The notes beneath the pieces are model-generated. The model worked only from the letters and a program-made list of their open reading frames with translations, made no database searches and was not told where the DNA came from. DNA of 6,997 nt from JAAFHS01 sp043751715 (lineage in GTDB: Bacteria > Pseudomonadota > Alphaproteobacteria > Rhodobacterales > Rhodobacteraceae). The DNA lies in NCBI GenBank assembly GCA_043751715.1, contig JAYUZO010000123.1, forward strand, positions 1 to 6,997, in the 5' to 3' direction. Positions within the stretch are counted from its first letter, which is position 1, and each line of letters begins with the position of its first letter. Both the position numbers and the translations under genes were made by a program. Positions 1-5,275 of this stretch are shown piece by piece.

Positions 1-600
1 CCGCTTGACGCGTCATCCGTGCACCCCGAAGCCTATGATCTGGCGCGGAAAATCGTGGCCGCCTGCGGGCGCGATATCCGCAGCCTGATGGCAGAACCAT
101 CCGTTCTGAAAACCCTTGATCCGCGCAGCTTTACCGACGCGCGCTTTGGCCTGCCCACCGTCAAGGATATCCTTTCGGAACTGGAAAAACCGGGCCGTGA
201 CCCGCGCCCATCCTTCAAAACCGCCACCTTTGCCGATGGCATTGATGATATCAAAGACCTCAAACCCGGCATGAGCCTTGAAGGCACGGTCACCAACGTG
301 GCAGCCTTTGGGGCGTTTGTGGATATCGGCGTGCATCAGGATGGGCTGGTGCATGTCAGCCAACTGGCCGATCGGTTTGTGAAAGATCCGCATGAGGTGG
401 TCAAGGCCGGTGATGTGGTGCGCGTGCGCGTAGTTGAGGTGGACGCGGCGCGCAAACGCATTGCCCTGACCATGCGCAAGGATAATGCGGTGTCCGAGGC
501 CCCGCCGAAACGCGATGCACCCGCGCGCATGCCGCAACAGGCGCAGGCCCCGGCCAGCACCGCCTTCGGTGACGCGCTGCGCGGAGTGCTGAAACGCTAG
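1..600 (+). CDS. tex: Tex family transcription accessory protein, C-terminal part (5' end outside window)
   Basis: Tex is a cytoplasmic nucleic-acid-binding protein linked to transcription and RNA metabolism. Only the last 199 residues are present. The frame is open from base 1, and the GTG at 19 is an internal Val, not a start. Residues 1-30 (PLDASSVHPEAYDLARKI) match the segment after the helix-hairpin-helix region in Tex proteins, which typically reads 'NPLD..xVHPExY'. Residues about 87-160 form an S1 RNA-binding domain, with the typical 'LKPGMSLEGTVTNVAAFGAF VDIG' strand pattern followed by 'DGLVHVSQL' and 'RKRIALTMR'. A Pro/Ala-rich linker leads to the short C-terminal tail FGDALRGVLKR, common in this family. 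The stop TAG (598-600) overlaps the stop of the convergent MATE gene. No terminator hairpin is visible between them. The family call is secure; regulation cannot be judged because the promoter is outside the window. Confidence 0.95.
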   Translation, partial: PLDASSVHPEAYDLARKIVAACGRDIRSLMAEPSVLKTLDPRSFTDARFGLPTVKDILSELEKPGRDPRPSFKTATFADGIDDIKDLKPGMSLEGTVTNVAAFGAFVDIGVHQDGLVHVSQLADRFVKDPHEVVKAGDVVRVRVVEVDAARKRIALTMRKDNAVSEAPPKRDAPARMPQQAQAPASTAFGDALRGVLKR

Positions 601-1970
601 GCTGTCTGCCCTGCCGCAGCCACCTGCGGCGCAATCCGCCAGAACCGCCACATCAGCGCCGCTGCCGCCACCAAAAGGCCGATCACAAGGCCGCCCCAGA
701 CCCCCATGCCGCCCCAGCCCAGATGCAGGCCCAACAGCCAGCCCGCCGGAATGCCGACCCCCCAATAGCTGACCGCCGCAATCACCATCGGCACCCGCGT
801 GTCGCGCAGGCCACGCAGCAGGCCCATCGCCATCACCTGCCCCGCATCCACCATCTGAAACAATGCGGCCACCGCCAACAGCGTGGTGCCATAGGCGACA
901 ACCGCGCCGAATTCGGGCTGGCGCGCATCTACGAACAACCCGATCAGCGCCGCCGGAAACAGCAAAAACACAGCAATCCCCACCAGCCCTACGCCAAAAG
1001 ACATGGCCAGTGCCGCCTTGGCCCCGTCCCGCAGACCTTGCGCATCACCCGCACCATCCGCCCGGCCCGCCCGCAGGGTGGCCGCATTGGCCAGCCCCAC
1101 ATGCAGCATGAACAGCAATGACACCACCTCCATCGCGATGCCGTGGGCCGCCAGCTCCACCTTGCCGATCGTGCCGATCATCAACGCCGTAGCCACAAAC
1201 AGCCCCGCCTCGGCCAGACCCTGAACGCCAATCGGCCACCCCAGCCGGAACACCTGCCGCAGGGCCGGCGGATCAGCCCGCCAAAACCGTTGCCACAGCC
1301 GGAAAGGTGCAGCCGCCGGGTGCAGATGTGCATAAAGGCCCATCAGCAGCAGGCTTGCCGCCTGCGTGGCCAACGTGGCCAATGCCGCCCCCACAACACC
1401 CAATTCAGGCGCGCCCCAGTGGCCAAAGATCAGCGCATAATTGGCAAACGCATTCACAAACACGCCCGCCACCGTGACCCACAGCACAACTTGCGCGCGG
1501 TCAATTGCCGCGAGAAAACTTTTCAGCGTCATCACGATCAGCGCCGGGATCAGCCCCAGCCCCGCCACGCGCATGTAATCCTGCGCAAGGGCTGCCACAT
1601 CGCTGTCTTGCCCAAGCGCCAGAAAAATCGGGCCAGACCACCAGAACAACGGATAGGTCAGCGCTCCGAACGCAATGGAAAGCCAGATGCCCATGCGTGT
1701 ATCACGTCTGACCTGTGTTTCATCGCCGCGCCCAAGGGCGGCGGCAACCATCGGCATCACGGCCTGCGCAAAGCCTGCGCCCAGAATGAAGATGATGAAA
1801 AACGAAGACGCGCCCAGCACGACAGCCGCCAGTTCTGTGACCCCGTACCAGCCCAGCATGATCGTATCGGTCACGTGCAACGCCGATTGCGCCAGATGGC
1901 TGCCTGCCAACGGCAAAGCCAGACGCAACGTATCGCGCGCATGGGCGGTCAGGGGCAAAGGGTGCGTCAT
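597..1970 (-). CDS. norM: MATE family (NorM-type) multidrug efflux transporter
   Basis: This is an inner-membrane cation-coupled exporter of 457 aa, the usual MATE length, with about 12 hydrophobic segments. Three acidic membrane residues sit almost exactly where functional acids of Vibrio cholerae NorM lie (D36, E255, D371): D35 in TM1 (VTDTIMLGWYG), E254 (GLAEAGLF) and D375 (MVDAGQVMAMG). This supports the NorM subclass; the symbol is a subfamily label, and substrates cannot be read from sequence. The ATG at 1970 (MTHPLPLTAH) is preferred because TM1 follows at the normal distance. An in-frame GTG at 2012 would add 14 basic residues (MRLALARRRAYLHG) atypical of the family. Neither start has a clear Shine-Dalgarno. 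A promoter-like pair at 1977-2005 would place the transcript start near the ATG, so the mRNA may be leaderless. The gene is convergent with tex and divergent from the aldo/keto reductase. Confidence 0.93.
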   Translation of the reverse strand: MTHPLPLTAHARDTLRLALPLAGSHLAQSALHVTDTIMLGWYGVTELAAVVLGASSFFIIFILGAGFAQAVMPMVAAALGRGDETQVRRDTRMGIWLSIAFGALTYPLFWWSGPIFLALGQDSDVAALAQDYMRVAGLGLIPALIVMTLKSFLAAIDRAQVVLWVTVAGVFVNAFANYALIFGHWGAPELGVVGAALATLATQAASLLLMGLYAHLHPAAAPFRLWQRFWRADPPALRQVFRLGWPIGVQGLAEAGLFVATALMIGTIGKVELAAHGIAMEVVSLLFMLHVGLANAATLRAGRADGAGDAQGLRDGAKAALAMSFGVGLVGIAVFLLFPAALIGLFVDARQPEFGAVVAYGTTLLAVAALFQMVDAGQVMAMGLLRGLRDTRVPMVIAAVSYWGVGIPAGWLLGLHLGWGGMGVWGGLVIGLLVAAAALMWRFWRIAPQVAAAGQTA

Positions 1971-1976
1971 GCCGTG

Positions 1977-2005
1977 CAAATACGCGCGGCGGCGGGCCAA
2001 AGCAA
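1977..2005 (-). promoter_or_regulatory. Candidate promoter for the MATE gene
   Basis: On the minus strand, TTGCTT (2005-2000) and TATTTG (1982-1977) are separated by exactly 17 bp. Each matches the sigma-70 consensus only partly (4/6 and 3/6). The expected transcription start, about 7 bp beyond the -10 box, falls at or next to the ATG at 1970. This fits the lack of a ribosome binding site there. The match is weak, so this is only a candidate. Confidence 0.25.
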
Positions 2006-2272
2006 GCCGCACAGGATGTGTACCAAGGTGTTGAAAGCATCCGCTTTATGGGGGCTGCCGATCGCGCGGCTTTAGGTATGCGGGTTGGCACAGCATTTCT
2101 GCCCCGGCCTTGGCATCGGCTTGACGACAATAGGCAAATTACCGTCCGCGCCAATTTGCAGCCGGTCAGCATGCAGCGGCTGTGCGCCATGTTGCAGGTG
2201 CTGCTCATATCCCGCACACTTGCCGCACAATTCACGATCCTGCGTGCAAAACGCATGTTTCAAGACGTGCCG

Positions 2273-2284
2273 GGCAGGCCTGCC
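2273..2284. promoter_or_regulatory. Perfect 12-bp palindrome upstream of the aldo/keto reductase
   Basis: GGCAGGCCTGCC equals its own reverse complement and ends 42 bp before the ATG at 2327. The position suits an operator for a dimeric regulator. It has no loop and no T-run, so a terminator is unlikely. GC-rich DNA produces short palindromes by chance, so the functional call is weak. Confidence 0.2.
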
Positions 2285-2326
2285 GCCCCGATCACATGTT
2301 TGCCGATCCTTTGTGAAAGCCCCCAA

Positions 2327-3334
2327 ATGACCCATCCGATGATCGTAACACTTCCCGATGGGACCAGCATGCCCAGGCTTGGACTGGGCACCCGGGCCAT
2401 CGGCGGCCGCTGGATGGCCGGGGGTGAGCCTGCAGGCTGGGGCGAAACCGATGATGATGTATCGCGGGCAACAATCCGTGCCGGGGTCGCAGGCGGCGTG
2501 CGGCTTTTTGATACCGCGCAGGCCTATGGTGCGGGCCATGCAGAACGGCTGTTGGGTGATGTGCTGGCCGCCCACCCCGAGGTGCGGATCGTCACCAAGG
2601 TTGGCCTGATCATCAACGAAGATGCCCGCACGGTTGAACGGGCAACCACCAACCCGGATGACATCGAGGCATCGCTTGACGCCTCTCGCAGACGCCTCAG
2701 GCGGGACCGGATCGAGATGGTTCTGCTGCATCTCAACAGCCTTTCACCTGATGACGCTGCACCGGTGTTTGACCGGCTTGAAGCCTTGCGGCACCGCGGG
2801 TGGATTGGTCATTTCGGCTGGAGCACGGATTTCCCCGCCAGCGTTGCTGCCATGACCGGGCGTGCGGGCTTTGCGGTTGTGGAGCATGCAATGAACGTCT
2901 TTTTCGCGGCCGATGGCATGGGACGGGGCATAGCCGCGCACGGGTTGCTGCCGCTGATCCGCTCACCGCTGGCGATGGGGCTGCTGGGCGGCCGCTATCC
3001 GGCGGGGCACGTCTTCGGCCCCGATGATGTGCGCAGCACAACCACAGACTGGATGGATTATTTCAAGGATGGCAAGGTCACACAGGCCCATGCCACGCGC
3101 CTTGAACGCTTGCGCGCGGCGTTGACATCGCAGGGACGCAGCATGGCACAGGGGGCACTGGCATGGCTTTTTGCCGCCAATGCCCGTGTCGTTCCCGTGC
3201 CGGGTTTTCGTACCGTCGCGCAGGTGCAAGACCTGTGTGGCGCCATCGAAAAAGGCCCGCTAGACCACAAATCCTATGCCGCAGTGGAAGCAAACGTTTC
3301 GCGCGAAGCGGAGGGAGATCCGCGCGAACGCTGA
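2327..3334 (+). CDS. Aldo/keto reductase
   Basis: This is a cytoplasmic NAD(P)H-dependent oxidoreductase of 335 aa with the (beta/alpha)8-barrel fold of the AKR superfamily. The full catalytic tetrad is visible: D62 and Y67 in FDTAQAYGAGHAERLLG, K91 in RIVTKVG and H135 in MVLLHLNS. The C-terminal cofactor segment is also present (VVPVPGFRTVAQVQDL, about 288-303), preceded by MAQGALAWLFA. The sequence after the His (LNSLSPDDAAPVFDRLEAL, then GWIGHFGWSTD) resembles the aldose-dehydrogenase-like or general oxidoreductase AKR branches. The substrate cannot be assigned. The start is ATG 2327 (MTHPMIVTLPDG), since barrel strand 1 begins just after it; ATG 2339 is a possible alternative. The ribosome binding site is weak (GAAAG at 2315-2319). 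The gene stands alone: divergent from MATE, with its 3' end 38 bp from the convergent transporter gene. Confidence 0.93.
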   Translation: MTHPMIVTLPDGTSMPRLGLGTRAIGGRWMAGGEPAGWGETDDDVSRATIRAGVAGGVRLFDTAQAYGAGHAERLLGDVLAAHPEVRIVTKVGLIINEDARTVERATTNPDDIEASLDASRRRLRRDRIEMVLLHLNSLSPDDAAPVFDRLEALRHRGWIGHFGWSTDFPASVAAMTGRAGFAVVEHAMNVFFAADGMGRGIAAHGLLPLIRSPLAMGLLGGRYPAGHVFGPDDVRSTTTDWMDYFKDGKVTQAHATRLERLRAALTSQGRSMAQGALAWLFAANARVVPVPGFRTVAQVQDLCGAIEKGPLDHKSYAAVEANVSREAEGDPRER

Positions 3335-3372
3335 CGCGATTCCAACACTTTCATCAGGCAACCACAGCCGCC

Positions 3373-4362
3373 TTACAGTGTCACCCGCAGCATCTGCACT
3401 GCGGCCACGACCACAACCGCACCGGCCAGCAGTTCCACCGCCGGTAAAGCGCGCGCCAGTCGCCCTTCCGACAGGCCGGCAAGCAGCCCCTCGCGGGACC
3501 AGACAGCAAGCAGGGCCACCACCATGGTGACACTGGCCGTGCCCAGCCCCATCACGAACGTGCCCAGCACGCCTGCGCCGCCGATTCCCATTTGGCAGGT
3601 CAAAATCAACAGGAACAACGCACCCGAACAGGGCCGGATTGCAATGCCCGCAATCAGAACGGCGGTATCGCGCCATCCGGTCAGGGCCGCAACCTCGGCC
3701 AGTGTCGGCCCGTGGGCATGGCCGCAGGTTTCGTAGGTGGCATCCCGTGCGTGGTCATGGTGCGCGGTGTGATCATGGCCAGTGTGGCCGTGGGTGGCGT
3801 GGTCATGGTGGTCATGATGGTCATGGTGGTCATGGTGGTCATGGTGGTCATGAACCACAGCCCGCCCTGCCGCGCGGCGCAAGCCCCTGATCCCGCGCCA
3901 CACCAGCCACAGCCCCACCCCTGCCACCAGCACATGCCCCACCGGCGCCATCACCGCATCATTGATCCCCAGCACTGCCTCGCGCGTCCAGCCAAACGCC
4001 GCAAACAGCCCGTAGACCAGCACCACTGCCACCGCCGACTGCGCCATCGACGATACAAAGGCAATTGCCACCAAAGGCCACAGCCGCACCCGCCGCGCCA
4101 CGCCGTAACCGCCGATCAGCACCTTGCCATGCCCCGGCCCCACCGCATGCACAAAGCCATAGGTGAACGCCACCCCCAGCAGTGCCGCCATTGCCCCTGC
4201 GTCACCCGCGCGCACCCCGCGAATGCCCTGCGCCATGGTGTTCTGCACACTGCGCTGCGCCCCAAGCGCCCAGTCTGCCAGCGCTGCAAACCCGCCAAAG
4301 GCCCACAGGCCCGCCAAAGCCAGCACCACTGCAAGGCCCGATATCAGGATGGGTTGGCGCAT
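3373..4362 (-). CDS. NicO-family nickel/cobalt-type transporter with His-rich loop
   Basis: This 329-aa inner-membrane protein has about six to seven hydrophobic segments. The NicO/RcnA-type signature HAVGPGHGK lies at 72-80 (H72, H78), and a second conserved motif, RPCSGAL, at 243-249. Between the membrane halves lies a loop of about 35 residues (171-204) made almost only of His and Asp. Such loops in this family bind divalent metals. Whether it imports or exports Ni/Co (or another metal) is not decided by sequence: RcnA is an exporter, while other NicO proteins are proposed importers. Its ATG lies inside the end of the DUF1007 gene (19-bp overlap, 4344-4362), with only a weak GAAG-type ribosome binding site, so translational coupling is likely. 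The 38-bp gap to the convergent aldo/keto reductase shows no terminator hairpin. Confidence 0.93.
   Translation of the reverse strand: MRQPILISGLAVVLALAGLWAFGGFAALADWALGAQRSVQNTMAQGIRGVRAGDAGAMAALLGVAFTYGFVHAVGPGHGKVLIGGYGVARRVRLWPLVAIAFVSSMAQSAVAVVLVYGLFAAFGWTREAVLGINDAVMAPVGHVLVAGVGLWLVWRGIRGLRRAAGRAVVHDHHDHHDHHDHHDHHDHATHGHTGHDHTAHHDHARDATYETCGHAHGPTLAEVAALTGWRDTAVLIAGIAIRPCSGALFLLILTCQMGIGGAGVLGTFVMGLGTASVTMVVALLAVWSREGLLAGLSEGRLARALPAVELLAGAVVVVAAVQMLRVTL
3801..3854 (-). repeat. Six tandem 9-bp units encoding His-Asp-His repeats
   Basis: The plus strand carries GGTCATGGT repeated at exact 9-bp spacing from 3801, 3810, 3819, 3828, 3837 and 3846. Copy 2 ends GAT and copy 6 ends GAA. Read on the minus strand, the units give CAT-GAC-CAC, that is His-Asp-His, and form the first half of the transporter's metal-binding loop. 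As the unit is a multiple of three, gain or loss of copies by slippage would keep the frame and simply change loop length. Confidence 0.9.
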
Positions 4363-4997
4363 GTGATCCGGGCTTCTTCGGCATAGGCCGCCCCGATTTC
4401 GGGATAGGTCATTTCAATATCCACATCCGCTGCCACCTCGGCCAGTGCCGCCAGCAGCGCCTCATCCGCCGCATCACGGTTCGGTTCGAACACTGCAGCC
4501 ACACAATCGCTGCGCCCCGTCAGCACGGTTTGGCCCGTAATGGCATAGGCCGTGTAAAACCCCGGATCGTACACCTGCACGATCAGCGGCACATCCGACA
4601 CCGCCACCGGCGTATCAAACCGCCGCAAATGGGTTGAGGTGATCTTGCCCCCCGCATAGCGCGCCGTAAAATCCTGCGGGCGTGACAATGGCAGCGCAGC
4701 ACCGTTCATCAGCGCATAAGTATCGCCCGGAAAGCCTGCATCCCATTGCATGTCAAATCCGGCCAGCTGCGCCTCGGCCTCGGGGGTCAGCACTGCGTCA
4801 TAATCGGGGTCAAGCGCGCGGTCTTCGATGATCAGCATCGAAAACAGGTCGTCATAGGTCCAGCCAATGCGCAACGCCTCGGCCCGGCCATCACCATCAA
4901 AAATCACCTCGACCGTCGCATCGATAAACACATGCGGATGCGCCACCGCAGCCACTGGCGCACATACCACCCCCGCCACCACTGCCCAAATGCGCAT
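4344..4997 (-). CDS. DUF1007 family periplasmic protein, partner of the NicO transporter
   Basis: This is a 217-aa protein with a Sec-type signal peptide (residues 1-19, MRIWAVVAGVVCAPVAAVA). Cleavage at AVA-H would leave a mature chain starting HPHVFIDATVEVIF, the characteristic start of DUF1007 proteins. The family's biochemistry is unknown. Its repeated pairing with NicO/RcnA-like transporters suggests a periplasmic metal-binding or delivery role, which is inference. The mature chain keeps two Cys (C165, C213) that could form a disulfide. The start is ATG 4997 because AGGTGG lies 6 nt upstream (5009-5004). The in-frame ATG at 5003 touches that ribosome binding site, and the open frame further upstream (to 5192) is repeat-derived sequence. 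It is first gene of a two-gene operon and overlaps the transporter by 19 bp. Upstream DNA holds possible control elements (5023-5141). Confidence 0.92.
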   Translation of the reverse strand: MRIWAVVAGVVCAPVAAVAHPHVFIDATVEVIFDGDGRAEALRIGWTYDDLFSMLIIEDRALDPDYDAVLTPEAEAQLAGFDMQWDAGFPGDTYALMNGAALPLSRPQDFTARYAGGKITSTHLRRFDTPVAVSDVPLIVQVYDPGFYTAYAITGQTVLTGRSDCVAAVFEPNRDAADEALLAALAEVAADVDIEMTYPEIGAAYAEEARITCANPS

Positions 4998-5003
4998 TTC
5001 CAT

Positions 5004-5009
5004 CCACCT
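5004..5009 (-). promoter_or_regulatory. Ribosome binding site of the DUF1007 gene
   Basis: AGGTGG on the minus strand lies 6 nt before ATG 4997 and directly abuts ATG 5003. The spacing selects 4997 as the start. It is the clearest Shine-Dalgarno in the window. Confidence 0.75.
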
Positions 5010-5022
5010 GTTTTGCCCAACT

Positions 5023-5035
5023 GTAATGACATTGC
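5023..5035. promoter_or_regulatory. Imperfect inverted repeat, possible metal-regulator operator
   Basis: GTAATG-A-CATTGC has a perfect AATG/CATT core and one mismatch in six per arm. It lies 25 bp upstream of the DUF1007 start. Fur-superfamily (Fur/Zur) sites often carry AT-rich inverted repeats with TAATG/CATTA halves, but usually with a longer spacer than here. The link to metal control is an inference from the genes downstream. Confidence 0.2.
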
Positions 5036-5062
5036 GCAGCACTGCCAACCGGATGCACCGGC

Positions 5063-5111
5063 CACACGGCGAAAGTAAGCCACATGGCGAAAGTAAGCAA
5101 AATGGGGAAAG
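5063..5111. repeat. 18-bp tandem repeat, two near-perfect copies plus a degenerate third
   Basis: Copies at 5063-5080 and 5081-5098 differ at one base of 18 (CACAC/TGGCGAAAGTAAGC type). A third, 5099-5111 (AAAATGGGGAAAG), matches the first 13 bases of the second copy at 10 positions and runs into the hairpin at 5108. The array lies upstream of the DUF1007-NicO operon and overlaps a possible promoter. It could be protein-binding sites or a relic of a mobile-element end; neither is proven. Confidence 0.8.
5072..5100 (-). promoter_or_regulatory. Candidate promoter for the DUF1007-NicO operon
   Basis: On the minus strand, TTGCTT (5100-5095) and TACTTT (5077-5072) are 17 bp apart, one in each flank of the 18-bp repeats. 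A transcript would start near 5065 and leave a leader of about 70 nt including the inverted repeat at 5023-5035. The -35 box is the same hexamer as in the candidate MATE promoter. The -10 match is poor (3/6). Confidence 0.25.
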
Positions 5112-5249
5112 GGCGGCGGTTCCCAGCAACCGCCGCCCTTTTGGGGTCAAATCTGCAGGGTCTATGGAAAGCGTCTTATTGGAACCGTTCAATGTCTGCG
5201 GTATAGCGGCGCAGATGCAGCCCGCGCATACCCCAAATGCAGTATGCGA
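5105..5249 (-). ncRNA. Candidate small RNA or structured leader
   Basis: An extended -10-like box TGGTAAAAT (minus strand, 5264-5256) lies just past the regulator's stop at 5276 and would start transcription near 5249. No -35 is visible. The predicted transcript opens with a 7-bp hairpin (5248-5242 with 5231-5225, loop 10 nt), then a 5-bp hairpin (5214-5210 with 5200-5196). It reaches the 14-bp terminator-like stem at 5141-5108. No protein is recognised in the stretch. It may instead be the upstream part of a long leader of the DUF1007 operon. No known RNA family was recognised. Confidence 0.22.
5108..5141 (-). terminator. Strong stem-loop, probable terminator or attenuator
   Basis: A perfect 14-bp stem, AAAGGGCGGCGGTT (5108-5121) with AACCGCCGCCCTTT (5128-5141), closes a 6-nt loop (CCCAGC). 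On the minus strand it is followed by TTT within the stem and then CCCCATTTT; on the plus strand by one further T and then GGGG. It could end transcripts from the regulator gene at 5276-6997 or from a small RNA. Because it lies between that gene and the DUF1007 operon, it separates the two or attenuates read-through. The T-tract is imperfect, so factor-independent termination is likely but not certain. Confidence 0.6.
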
Positions 5250-5275
5250 TGGCGAATTTTACCAAAAAGTAAGAA

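Larger units (their letters stand above)
1971..2326. other. Divergent intergenic region between MATE and aldo/keto reductase genes
   Basis: This is 356 bp with no confidently coding gene. It holds the possible MATE promoter (1977-2005) and a 12-bp palindrome (2273-2284). The aldo/keto reductase frame is open upstream from 2018, but its translation there (for example FLPRPWHRLDDNRQITV) does not resemble the family. A minus-strand frame is also open from an ATG at 2335 to a TAA at 2072 (87 aa, six Cys, ending MPRPGQKCCANPHT). It has no ribosome binding site and is not recognised, so it is not called as a gene. No tRNA, terminator or mobile-element end was seen. Confidence 0.5.

Noticed and set aside
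1143..2075. Long plus-strand open frame of about 310 codons
   Set aside because: It lies antisense to the MATE gene. Its translation is rich in Arg, Gln, His and Pro with no family resemblance, as expected for a shadow frame in GC-rich DNA.
2018..2326. N-terminal extension of the aldo/keto reductase by 103 codons
   Set aside because: The family begins near the ATG at 2327, and the upstream translation resembles no AKR sequence.
3298..3307. TTCGCGCGAA palindrome near the end of the aldo/keto reductase as a terminator
   Set aside because: It lies inside coding sequence, has no loop or T-run, and is simple CG-rich sequence.
3801..3854. Tandem repeats as a CRISPR array
   Set aside because: Units of 9 bp without spacers, in frame inside a membrane protein gene.
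5063..5111. 18-bp repeats as CRISPR or replication iterons
   Set aside because: There are no spacers, no cas or rep gene, and only two clear copies.
5003..5192. N-terminal extension of the DUF1007 protein from a TTG at 5192 or the ATG at 5003
   Set aside because: It would place the hairpin and tandem repeats in coding sequence and bury the signal peptide. The ribosome binding site spacing fits ATG 4997.
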